A stretch of 64,000 bases of DNA from NCBI RefSeq assembly GCF_025264625.1, contig NZ_CP093313.1, forward strand, positions 6,696,001 to 6,760,000. The letters are read 5' to 3'. The DNA comes from Occallatibacter riparius (lineage in GTDB: Bacteria; Acidobacteriota; Terriglobia; Terriglobales; Acidobacteriaceae). A program made the translations under genes and the position numbers. Below the pieces are notes generated by a model. It was not told the DNA's origin. It was given only the letters and a program-made list of their open reading frames with translations, and ran no database searches. Positions 57,251-64,000 of the stretch are shown here, piece by piece (position 1 is the first letter of the stretch; the number at the start of each line of letters is the position of its first letter).

Positions 57251-58228
57251 ATGCAAATACAAGAAGGCACTCAATCACTCCATGCCACACGCCAGCTCAT
57301 CGACCACGCGCGCCGTGAAATGGGCCGCGTCATCGCCGGCCAATCCGCCGTGATCGAAGAGGTCCTAATCGCCCTGCTCTGCCAGGGCCACGCCCTGCTT
57401 GAAGGCGTACCGGGCATCGCCAAAACGCTCATCGTCAAAACCACGGGCCGCCTGCTCGGCCTCGGCTTTCAGCGCGTACAGGCCACCCCCGACCTCATGC
57501 CCGCCGACATCCTCGGCACCACCATCCTCAAGCCCGGCACTGACTCCTTCGTCTTCCACTCCGGCCCCGTCTTCACCGATCTCCTGCTCGTCGACGAAAT
57601 CAACCGCATGCCTCCGCGCACCCAGGCCGCGCTGCTCGAGTGCATGGAAGAGCGCCAGGTCACCGCCGACGGCAACCGCCACACGCTCCCCGCCTGGTTC
57701 ACCGTATTCGCCACGCAGAACCCCGTCGAGTTCGAAGGCACCTACCCCCTCCCCGAAGCGCAGCTCGACCGCTTCCTGCTCAAGATCCGCGTCGCCTATC
57801 CCGACGAAGCAGAAGAGCTCAAGGTCCTCGAGATGCACCACGCCAGCACCGGCGCCGGCATCCTCAACGATGCACAGATCGAGCCCATCCCCGAAGGCCT
57901 CCTCGCCGCCGCGCGCGCCGAGGTCCGCCGCATCCGCATCGAGCCCGAGCTCTACCGCTACATCCTCGCCATCACCCGCCGTACGCGCGAGTGGCCCACG
58001 CTCCTGCTCGGCGCAAGCCCCCGCGCCGCCCTCAGCCTCATGTTCGTCGCCCAGGCCGCCGCTGCCTTCGATGGCCGGGACTACCTCGTCCCCGACGACG
58101 TCAAGCGCGCCGTCCAGCCCGTCCTGCGCCACCGCGTCATGCTTAAGCCCGAAGCCGAACTCGAAGGCTTCGACGCCGACCGCGTCCTCACCGACGTCAT
58201 CGCCGCAGTCCCGGTGCCGCGCCAGTGA
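57251..58228 (+). CDS. MoxR family AAA+ ATPase, 325 aa
   Basis: ATPase of the MoxR/RavA class. Walker A is GVPGIAKT (52-59), Walker B LLLVDEINR (111-119), with NRHTLPAWFTVFATQNPVEFEGTYPLPEAQLDRF as sensor 1 region. The C-terminal lid domain ends VPVPR. MoxR proteins work with DUF58 and VWA proteins in activation or assembly of envelope complexes. The ATG at 57251 follows GGGG; upstream codons are part of the repeat element. GTGA overlap with the DUF58 gene. Confidence 0.93.
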   Translation: MQIQEGTQSLHATRQLIDHARREMGRVIAGQSAVIEEVLIALLCQGHALLEGVPGIAKTLIVKTTGRLLGLGFQRVQATPDLMPADILGTTILKPGTDSFVFHSGPVFTDLLLVDEINRMPPRTQAALLECMEERQVTADGNRHTLPAWFTVFATQNPVEFEGTYPLPEAQLDRFLLKIRVAYPDEAEELKVLEMHHASTGAGILNDAQIEPIPEGLLAAARAEVRRIRIEPELYRYILAITRRTREWPTLLLGASPRAALSLMFVAQAAAAFDGRDYLVPDDVKRAVQPVLRHRVMLKPEAELEGFDADRVLTDVIAAVPVPRQ

Positions 58229-59634
58229 TCACTCCCTCCCTCCATCCCGAGCCCGTCCGCGCCGCCTGCGAGCGCCGCCGCAAGCTCGCCTACGGCCTCA
58301 CCCCGCGCGCCATCGCGCTGCTCACCGCTGGCTTCCTGCTGCTCATCCCCGGCTTCTACATGCCGCGTCTCAGCTACGCCATGCTCGTCTGGGCCGGACT
58401 CGTTCTCCTCGCCGCCTGGCTCGACGGTCTCCGCCTGCCTAGCCCAACGCTGCTCACCGCCGAGCGCAGCTGGAGCAACGCCCCCGCCCTCGATTCCGAA
58501 ACCGAAATCGAGCTCGCCATCGAGAACCACGGCCGCATCATCGTCCAGTGCATCCTCACTGACGATCTGCCCGCCGCCATGGCTGCCGAACCCATCAAGC
58601 AGCGCGTAACGGCGTTCCCCCGCGTGTCTGCAAAAGTTCGTTACCGCGTCACGCCCCGTCAACGCGGCGACTGCGAAACCGGATCGCTCTACATCCGCTA
58701 TCGCTCGCCCCTTGGCCTCGCCGAGCGCTGGGCCCTCGCGCCGCTTACGCAAACCGTCCGCGTTTATCCCGCGCTGCGCACCAGTGAAGATCAGCAGATC
58801 TTCCTCGCGCGCAGCCGCCAGATCGACCTCCAACTCCGCCAGGCCCGCCAGCGCGGTCTCGGCCGCGACTTCGAGAGCCTCCGCGAGTACCGCGAGGGTG
58901 ACGACCTCCGCGACATCTGCTGGACCGCCACCGCCCGCCGCGGCAGCCTCATCACCCGCCAGTATCAAACCGAGCGCAGCCAGGCCGTCTGGATCGTGCT
59001 CGACTGCGGCCGCCTCATGCGGCACCAACGCTGGAGCGGCTCACTCCATCAACTCGACGTCGCAAACCCGCATACCAAGCTCGACTACGCCTGCTCCACC
59101 GCCGTCGCCCTCGCGCAGCTCGCCCTTTTCTCCGGCGATCGCGTCGGCCTGCTCGCCTACGGACAGAACGTGCAGCAGCGCCTGCTCCCCGGCCGCGGCG
59201 CAGCCCACCTCCGCCAGATGATCGAACTCCTCGCCCAGGCCCGCGCCGAAACCAGCGAAGCCGATCACCTGCGCGCCACCGCGGTGCTGAACCGCCTCCA
59301 GCCGCGCCGTTCCCTCATTTTGTGGATTACCGACCTCGCCGAGACCGCCATGCGCCCCGAGGTCATCGACGGAGCCACACAGCTCCTCAAGCGCCACGTC
59401 CTGCTCTTCGTCGCCATGGCGCAGCCTGAAGTCGATCGCATCGCCTCCGCCCGCCCCAAAACTGTCGATGAAATGTTTCGCGCCGCCGCCGCGCAGGAGA
59501 TGGCCGGCCGCCGCGAGCTGCTCCTCGCCCGCCTTCGCGAGCAGGGCGCGCTCACCATGGACCTAGACCCCGAAAAACTCACCTCGGCCGTGCTGAATCA
59601 GTACCTGACGGTGAAAGAGCGCGCCATGGTATAA
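58225..59634 (+). CDS. DUF58 family protein (VWA-like), 469 aa
   Basis: GTG start overlaps the MoxR stop. Two membrane helices near the N-terminus (about 27-68), then an Ig-like domain, then the DUF58 motif LREYREGDDLRDICWTATARRG (219-240) and a VWA-like C-terminal fold (VWIVLDCGRLM, a degenerate metal site). Last gene of the operon. Its end overlaps the convergent diguanylate cyclase gene by 56 bp. Confidence 0.93.
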   Translation: MITPSLHPEPVRAACERRRKLAYGLTPRAIALLTAGFLLLIPGFYMPRLSYAMLVWAGLVLLAAWLDGLRLPSPTLLTAERSWSNAPALDSETEIELAIENHGRIIVQCILTDDLPAAMAAEPIKQRVTAFPRVSAKVRYRVTPRQRGDCETGSLYIRYRSPLGLAERWALAPLTQTVRVYPALRTSEDQQIFLARSRQIDLQLRQARQRGLGRDFESLREYREGDDLRDICWTATARRGSLITRQYQTERSQAVWIVLDCGRLMRHQRWSGSLHQLDVANPHTKLDYACSTAVALAQLALFSGDRVGLLAYGQNVQQRLLPGRGAAHLRQMIELLAQARAETSEADHLRATAVLNRLQPRRSLILWITDLAETAMRPEVIDGATQLLKRHVLLFVAMAQPEVDRIASARPKTVDEMFRAAAAQEMAGRRELLLARLREQGALTMDLDPEKLTSAVLNQYLTVKERAMV

Positions 59635-60835
59635 GCTCCTCGGGCTTTCCCCGCATTCCCGCGCTCAACATCCCGTCCACCGTAACCCGGTTGCGTCCCG
59701 CGCGTTTCGATCGATACAGCGCCTCGTCGCAGCGCTTCAAAAGCTCTTCCGGCAACTCACCCGCACGACTGGTCGCAACCCCCAGGCTCGCCGTCAGGCG
59801 CAGTCCGCCTGGCAAACGCGTCAGCAGCATAATCTCAGTCCGCAGGCGTCGCGCAATCTCATCCGCCTGGTCCAGCGTCGCGCCGTTCAGCAGCATCACA
59901 AACTCCTCGCCGCCAAAGCGGCACAGAACATCGCTTGGCCGCATGCAGTCACGCAATGCATCCGCAACGCGCTGAATAACCTGGTCACCCGCCTGGTGCC
60001 CCAGCGAATCGTTCACCGCCTTGAAGTGATCGATATCCAGCAGCAGCACTGGCAGGGTTCGCCCGTCGCGGTTCGCGCGCCGCAGATCCCGCGCCAGAAT
60101 CTCCTCAAACGCCCGCCGATTCAGTAGCCCCGTCAATCCATCGGTCCCAGCAGCCTTCTGCAGCCCGCGCCGGTGCACGCTCAACGCAAGCCAGATCACC
60201 CCGCAGCTCGCCGCCACATTCAGCAGCATGTTCACGTACGTAAAGCCGGCTTGGATCACATCCATATGCACATAGCTGGCCGGCGGATACACTACTGACA
60301 GCACCAGCCTCGCCACGTGATCCAGCCCGTTCGCCACCTGCAGCCATGCCAGCGCCCGCGTCTGCGCGCGCAAGCTCCATCCGCTCTGCGCCCACTCCTC
60401 CACCGGCTCTTCATAGCGGAACAGCAGCGCCGCAGTGGCCCCGGCTACAATCGCCATCGCCGTGCTCGAAATCAGAACCCGCGCCAGCAGATTGTCGTGC
60501 GCATAGACATAGAACGCCTGCCCGCCGAGGGCCGCCAGAATCAGCCCTCCGCCCCAGGGCAGAAAACGCGCCCGCGCGTCCAGCGCCTCCGCCGTCGCCC
60601 AGTAGATCAGCAGAATGCACGCGTAGATCGCCGCGTTCGCGCAGAGAATCGAAATCCAGTTCGGCGCATGCGACCGCAGCGCCAGCAACAGCACGCCCAC
60701 AACCGCGCTGATCATGGCCCAGCGCAGGATCCGCACGCCCCGCAGCCCCGGCACAGCCCGGCTGCACACTTCCACCCCGACAAGCAGCAGCAAAGCCGCG
60801 GCGGCGTATCCCAACATCAGATACGGCATCAACAT
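59579..60835 (-). CDS. diguanylate cyclase (GGDEF) with N-terminal membrane domain, 418 aa
   Basis: About seven N-terminal membrane helices (1-215), then a GGDEF domain with TDGLTGLLNRRAFEE, DIDHFKAVND and the active site GGEEF (308-312). The inhibitory I-site RxxD is intact (Arg299-Asp302), so product feedback is expected. It should be an active cyclic-di-GMP synthase with an unknown membrane sensor. Convergent, with a 56-bp overlap, to the DUF58 gene. Confidence 0.95.
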   Translation of the reverse strand: MLMPYLMLGYAAAALLLLVGVEVCSRAVPGLRGVRILRWAMISAVVGVLLLALRSHAPNWISILCANAAIYACILLIYWATAEALDARARFLPWGGGLILAALGGQAFYVYAHDNLLARVLISSTAMAIVAGATAALLFRYEEPVEEWAQSGWSLRAQTRALAWLQVANGLDHVARLVLSVVYPPASYVHMDVIQAGFTYVNMLLNVAASCGVIWLALSVHRRGLQKAAGTDGLTGLLNRRAFEEILARDLRRANRDGRTLPVLLLDIDHFKAVNDSLGHQAGDQVIQRVADALRDCMRPSDVLCRFGGEEFVMLLNGATLDQADEIARRLRTEIMLLTRLPGGLRLTASLGVATSRAGELPEELLKRCDEALYRSKRAGRNRVTVDGMLSAGMRGKPEELIPWRALSPSGTDSARPR

Positions 60836-60997
60836 CTGCCTCTCAGGGGCGCAGGATTAGGGCGGTACTCTCGCGACGGTGCGCTAGTTGGGGGAGTCCT
60901 CTCGTTACGCGCGTTTCGACTCTCATGGTCGCACATCGAGCGCGAACTCTAAGTACAACAAAATAGTCATCGACACACAAATGTCAGTGCTTCCCCT

Positions 60998-61158
60998 ACC
61001 GCGCCGCAGGCGGAACAGGTTTTGTATCAGGGCACGATTTCACTGCTTGCTGCAAAAGCCACTCGGAAGGGGCTTCGTATCAGGGGCTGCCTTCAGGCAG
61101 CCCGCATGCCGCTCCCCTGATTGACTCTGGGCTTTAGCCCCCGGCGAATGCATAACCG
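60998..61158. repeat. hairpin-module repeat element upstream of the diguanylate cyclase and downstream of argG
   Basis: Begins ACCGCGCCGCAGGCG, then GGTTTTGTATCAGGG, GCTTGCTG, GGGGCTTCGTATCAGGGGC, hairpin GGCTGCC-TTCA-GGCAGCC and GGGC-TTTA-GCCC. The order matches 50266-50450. It fills most of the 342-bp gap; the rest (60836-60997) shows nothing clear except the promoter region of the cyclase. Confidence 0.8.
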
Positions 61159-61177
61159 CCGAAAAGACCGCCCCCAA

Positions 61178-62518
61178 TCAATCGCCCTCGTTATCATCCT
61201 TCAGCCGCGGCATATTCGCCCCCGTGCTCAGCGTCAACAACCCCGCCTGCGCATACGTCAGCAGCTTATCGCGCGTATCGGTGATGTCGAGATTGCGCAT
61301 CGTGAGCTGCCCGATCCGATCCCGCGGAGAGAACACGCTTTCCGTCTTCTCCATGCTCAGCCGCTCCGGCTTGAACGTCAGGTTCGGCGACTCGGTATTC
61401 AAGATTGAGTAGTCATTCCCGCGTCGAAGCTCCAGCGTCACTTCGCCCGTAATCGGACGCGCCACCCACCTCTGCGCACTCTCCCGCAGCATGATCGCCT
61501 GCGAGTCGAACCACCGCCCCTGGTACAGCAGCCGCCCCAGCTTCCGCCCGTTCTCGCGATACTGCTCGATCGTGTCCTCGTTGTGGATGCCCGTCACCAG
61601 CCGCTCATACGCGATGAACAGCAGCGCGAGGCCCGGCGCTTCGTAGATTCCGCGGCTCTTGGCCTCGATAATCCGATTCTCGATCTGATCGCTCATCCCC
61701 AGCCCGTGCCGCCCGCCAATGCGATTCGCCTCCAGCATCAGCTCCACCGAATTCGGAAACTCCTTGCCGTTCAGCGCCACCGGATGCCCCTCGTGGAAGC
61801 GAACCGTTACCTCTTCCGCCTTCACCGGAACATCCTCGCGCCAGGAGGCGACACCCATAATGGGTTCGACGATGCGGATGCTCGACGACAGACTTTCAAG
61901 ATCCTTCGCCTCATGCGTCGCACCCAGCAAATTCGAGTCAGTCGAGTAAGCCTTCTCCGCGCTCATCTTGTACGCGAAGCCCGACTTCTGCATGAACGCC
62001 GACATCTCCGCGCGCCCCCCGAGCTCGTCGATGAACGCCGCATCCAGCCACGGCTTGTACACCCGCAGCTCGGGATTCACCAGCAGCCCATAGCGATAGA
62101 AGCGCTCGATATCGTTGCCCTTGAAGGTCGACCCGTCGCCCCAGATCGACACATCGTCTTCCTTCATCGCGGCCACCAGCATCGTGCCCGTCACCGCGCG
62201 CCCAATTGGCGTCGTATTGAAATACGTCACGCCGGCGGTAGTGATGTGGAACGCCCCCGACTGCAGCGCCGCCAATCCTTCGCGCACAAGCTGCGGTCGA
62301 CAATCAATCAGCCGCGCCTTCTCCGCCCCATACTCCAGCGCCTTGCGCGGAATCTCGTCGTAGTCCTTCTCGTCGGGCTGGCCCAGGTTGGCCGTGTAGG
62401 CGTAGGGCAGCGCGCCCTTCTGCTTCATCCAGTGCAGCGCGGCGCTCGTATCCAGCCCGCCAGAGAACGCAATACCCACCTTCTCGCCAACCGGAAGATG
62501 TTCCAGAATGTTCGACAT
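61178..62518 (-). CDS. argG: argininosuccinate synthase, 446 aa
   Basis: Joins citrulline and aspartate in arginine synthesis. VGIAFSGGLDTSAALHWM is the ATP loop; the sequence DEIPRKALEYGAEKARLIDCRPQL and the length (446) fit the long enteric-type class rather than the 400-residue type. NRIGGRHGLGMSDQIENR and KGNDIERFYRYG are conserved. The frame is open 21 codons further upstream, but the ATG at 62518 fits the family start. No other arg gene is near. Confidence 0.97.
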   Translation of the reverse strand: MSNILEHLPVGEKVGIAFSGGLDTSAALHWMKQKGALPYAYTANLGQPDEKDYDEIPRKALEYGAEKARLIDCRPQLVREGLAALQSGAFHITTAGVTYFNTTPIGRAVTGTMLVAAMKEDDVSIWGDGSTFKGNDIERFYRYGLLVNPELRVYKPWLDAAFIDELGGRAEMSAFMQKSGFAYKMSAEKAYSTDSNLLGATHEAKDLESLSSSIRIVEPIMGVASWREDVPVKAEEVTVRFHEGHPVALNGKEFPNSVELMLEANRIGGRHGLGMSDQIENRIIEAKSRGIYEAPGLALLFIAYERLVTGIHNEDTIEQYRENGRKLGRLLYQGRWFDSQAIMLRESAQRWVARPITGEVTLELRRGNDYSILNTESPNLTFKPERLSMEKTESVFSPRDRIGQLTMRNLDITDTRDKLLTYAQAGLLTLSTGANMPRLKDDNEGD

Positions 62519-62608
62519 AACCGTGCAGCCCTTTCGGGGAAAGAGATCCGCCACACCTTCAAAAAGGAAGCGACTCTTCAATTCTAAGGTTGTTGATTGT
62601 GCTGTGTG

Positions 62609-63628
62609 TTAATCCGCAGCCGCAGCCACCCGCAGCCGCTTCGCCAGCGCCCACTTCAGCTCGTCGATCCCCTTGCCCGTCACCGCTGAAATCGCATGGA
62701 ACTCCAGCTTCCGCCGCTTCGCATGCGCCGTCAGCTTCTTCAGCTTCTCAGGATTCGCAACATCAATCTTCGTCGCCACCACCATCATCGGCTTGTCTTC
62801 CAGCCCATTCCCAAAGCTCGCCAACTCGTTGTTGATGACCTTGAAGTCCTCCACCGGGTCCAGCCTTCCCGACGCATCCGACACATCCACCAGGTGCACC
62901 AGCACGCGCGTCCGCTCGATATGCCGCAAAAACTGCACGCCCAGCCCATGCCCCTCGTGCGCGCCCTCAATCAGCCCTGGCACGTCGGCCACCACAAACG
63001 ACTCCTCATACGGAGCCTCTCCCACCGTCACCACGCCCAAATTCGGCTCCAGCGTCGTAAACGGATAATCCGCAATCTTCGGCTTCGCCGCCGAAATCCT
63101 CGAGATCAGCGTCGACTTGCCCGCATTGGGATAGCCCACCAAACCCACATCGGCCAGCAGCTTCAGCTCCAGCCGGAACGCCCGCTCCTCGCCCGGCCGC
63201 CCCAACTCGTGCTCCCGCGGCGCCTGGTGCGTCGACGTGGCAAAATGCTGATTCCCGCGCCCGCCGCGGCCACCCTTGGCCACAATCACGCGCTCATCCG
63301 GCTCCTGGAAGTCGTGCACCAGCTCGCCCGTCTCCGTGTCGTACACCGCCGTCCCCACCGGAACCTGCAGCACGATGTCGTGCCCGTCCGAGCCCGAGCA
63401 GTTCGACCCCATCCCGTGCTCGCCTCGCTGCGCCTTGTGCTCCGGGTTATACCGGAAATGGATCAGCGTGTTATGCCGCTGCGACGACACCATCACCACA
63501 TCGCCGCCGCGGCCGCCGTCGCCGCCCGAAGGCCCCCCGCGCGGCACAAACTTCTCGCGCCGAAAGGCCATGCACCCGTTACCGCCGTCGCCGGCTTTCA
63601 CGCGAATCTTTGCTTCATCAATAAACAT
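62609..63628 (-). CDS. obg: GTPase ObgE/CgtA, 339 aa
   Basis: Essential GTPase tied to ribosome assembly. N-terminal Obg glycine-rich domain (FIDEAKIRVKAGDGGNGCMAFRREK, GGPSGGDGGRGGD), then the GTPase domain with GYPNAGKSTL (G1), DVPGLIEGAHEGHGLG (G3) and ATKID (G4). No C-terminal OCT domain, normal for the short type (about 340). The ATG is at 63628. It lies 90 bp upstream of argG on the same strand. Confidence 0.97.
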   Translation of the reverse strand: MFIDEAKIRVKAGDGGNGCMAFRREKFVPRGGPSGGDGGRGGDVVMVSSQRHNTLIHFRYNPEHKAQRGEHGMGSNCSGSDGHDIVLQVPVGTAVYDTETGELVHDFQEPDERVIVAKGGRGGRGNQHFATSTHQAPREHELGRPGEERAFRLELKLLADVGLVGYPNAGKSTLISRISAAKPKIADYPFTTLEPNLGVVTVGEAPYEESFVVADVPGLIEGAHEGHGLGVQFLRHIERTRVLVHLVDVSDASGRLDPVEDFKVINNELASFGNGLEDKPMMVVATKIDVANPEKLKKLTAHAKRRKLEFHAISAVTGKGIDELKWALAKRLRVAAAAD

Positions 63629-63732
63629 TTGTTCCAATCCGGCATCCGGCAGAGATTGCGTAAACGCGCGCCCATCCACAGCGCGTCCCGGGCCGAAAGT
63701 GCCGTCTCCCCAGTTTACCGGATATATAAGTT

Positions 63733-64000
63733 ACCGCGCCGTAGGCGCAAAGTTCGTTAGCCCCGCGCTTCAGCGTGGGGAAGAGCAGCATTGAGACGCT
63801 GCCGAGTCCCATCGGGACGGCGCTCTGTCAGGCACGACCTGACATCTTGCTGAAAAGCCTCATCGGGCGCGTCCTATCAGGGGCCGCCTTCAGACTTCTG
63901 CTGAGGCGCTTCGTATGAGCGGCTGCCTTCAGGCTCCTAGTGAGGGGCTTCGTATCAGGGGCTGCCTTCAGGCAGCCCGTACGCCGGCTCCCTTGGTTAA
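63733..64000. repeat. composite hairpin-module repeat element, continuing past the window
   Basis: Begins ACCGCGCCGTAGGCG and CCCCGCGC-TTCA-GCGTGGGG like the element at 57104, then joins a tandem of about 40-base units (variants of GGGGCTTCGTATCAGGGGCTGCCTTCAG) like the elements at 50266 and 60998, and ends near GGCTGCC-TTCA-GGCAGCC. So both element types share modules. No gene is seen in 63629-64000. Confidence 0.75.

Overview
The window is GC-rich chromosomal DNA from a member of the Acidobacteriota, most likely class Terriglobia, family Acidobacteriaceae. The markers are two very large FtsX-type permeases of the acidobacterial duplicated-orphan kind (18998-21442 and 24133-26589), two secreted VWA proteins of the acidobacterial VWFA-related type (39485-42224), a DUF4142 protein, many exported proteins of unknown function, and abundant short intergenic repeats. 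I see no prophage, insertion sequence with a transposase, CRISPR array or rRNA. There is one tRNA gene (Leu, anticodon UAG). The gene content is that of a chromosomal core.

Layout. 1-5.5 kb: the end of a carboxypeptidase-regulatory-like protein, then a minus-strand run of a membrane glycosyltransferase, a TPR protein and an NfeD-type membrane protease. 5.5-7.4 kb: small unknown genes and tRNA-Leu. 7.6-12.2 kb: a lactonase-type amidohydrolase, divergent from an exported S9 peptidase, then a MacB-like permease with an overlapping 54-residue membrane protein. 12.2-16.5 kb: a sugar-acid pair, made of a YjhG-type dehydratase and an unusual exported GH130-GDSL fusion. 16.7-26.6 kb: an M50-like membrane protein with its zinc motif lost, rsmI, two ADOP permeases, a PIN-TRAM protein, Uma2 and small genes. 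26.8-33.2 kb: an exported GH1 protein lacking its acid/base glutamate, a GNAT, and a moeB-cysO-mec-cysM set for protein-thiocarboxylate cysteine synthesis. 33.3-45.3 kb: a response regulator, PhzF, two paralogous Ala/Gly-rich exported proteins, VWA proteins, tatA, a thioredoxin-like protein, a CDP-alcohol phosphatidyltransferase and greA. 45.5-50.3 kb: ptb-buk, ruvX, and mltG with a lipoprotein. 51.2-59.6 kb: a tightly overlapping nine-gene envelope operon (four related polytopic membrane genes, one of them internally deleted, then DUF4129, a small membrane protein, DUF4350, MoxR ATPase and DUF58). 59.6-63.6 kb: a diguanylate cyclase, argG and obg.

The most unusual material lies between the genes. 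One repeat family is built of seven-base units (AGTTCNN or AGGGANT) in short arrays. Three of these are inverted pairs around unrelated 50-80 bp cores, and single arrays sit exactly at gene ends and supply stop codons. A second family is made of strings of tight hairpins with 2-4 base loops (GGCTGCC-TTCA-GGCAGCC, GGGGC-TTTA-GCCCC and others). One copy, at 50266-50450, is bounded by a perfect 12-bp direct repeat that looks like a target-site duplication made at the abutting ends of two convergent genes.

Functionally, the clearest system is cysM, mec, cysO and moeB: an E1-like enzyme with a rhodanese domain charges a ubiquitin-like carrier with sulfur, cysteine synthase uses the thiocarboxylate, and a JAMM peptidase releases the product. 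Here the carrier has a ten-residue tail after its Gly-Gly, so a prior cleavage is needed. The 51-60 kb operon couples a MoxR ATPase and DUF58 to integral membrane proteins, probably for envelope assembly or quality control.
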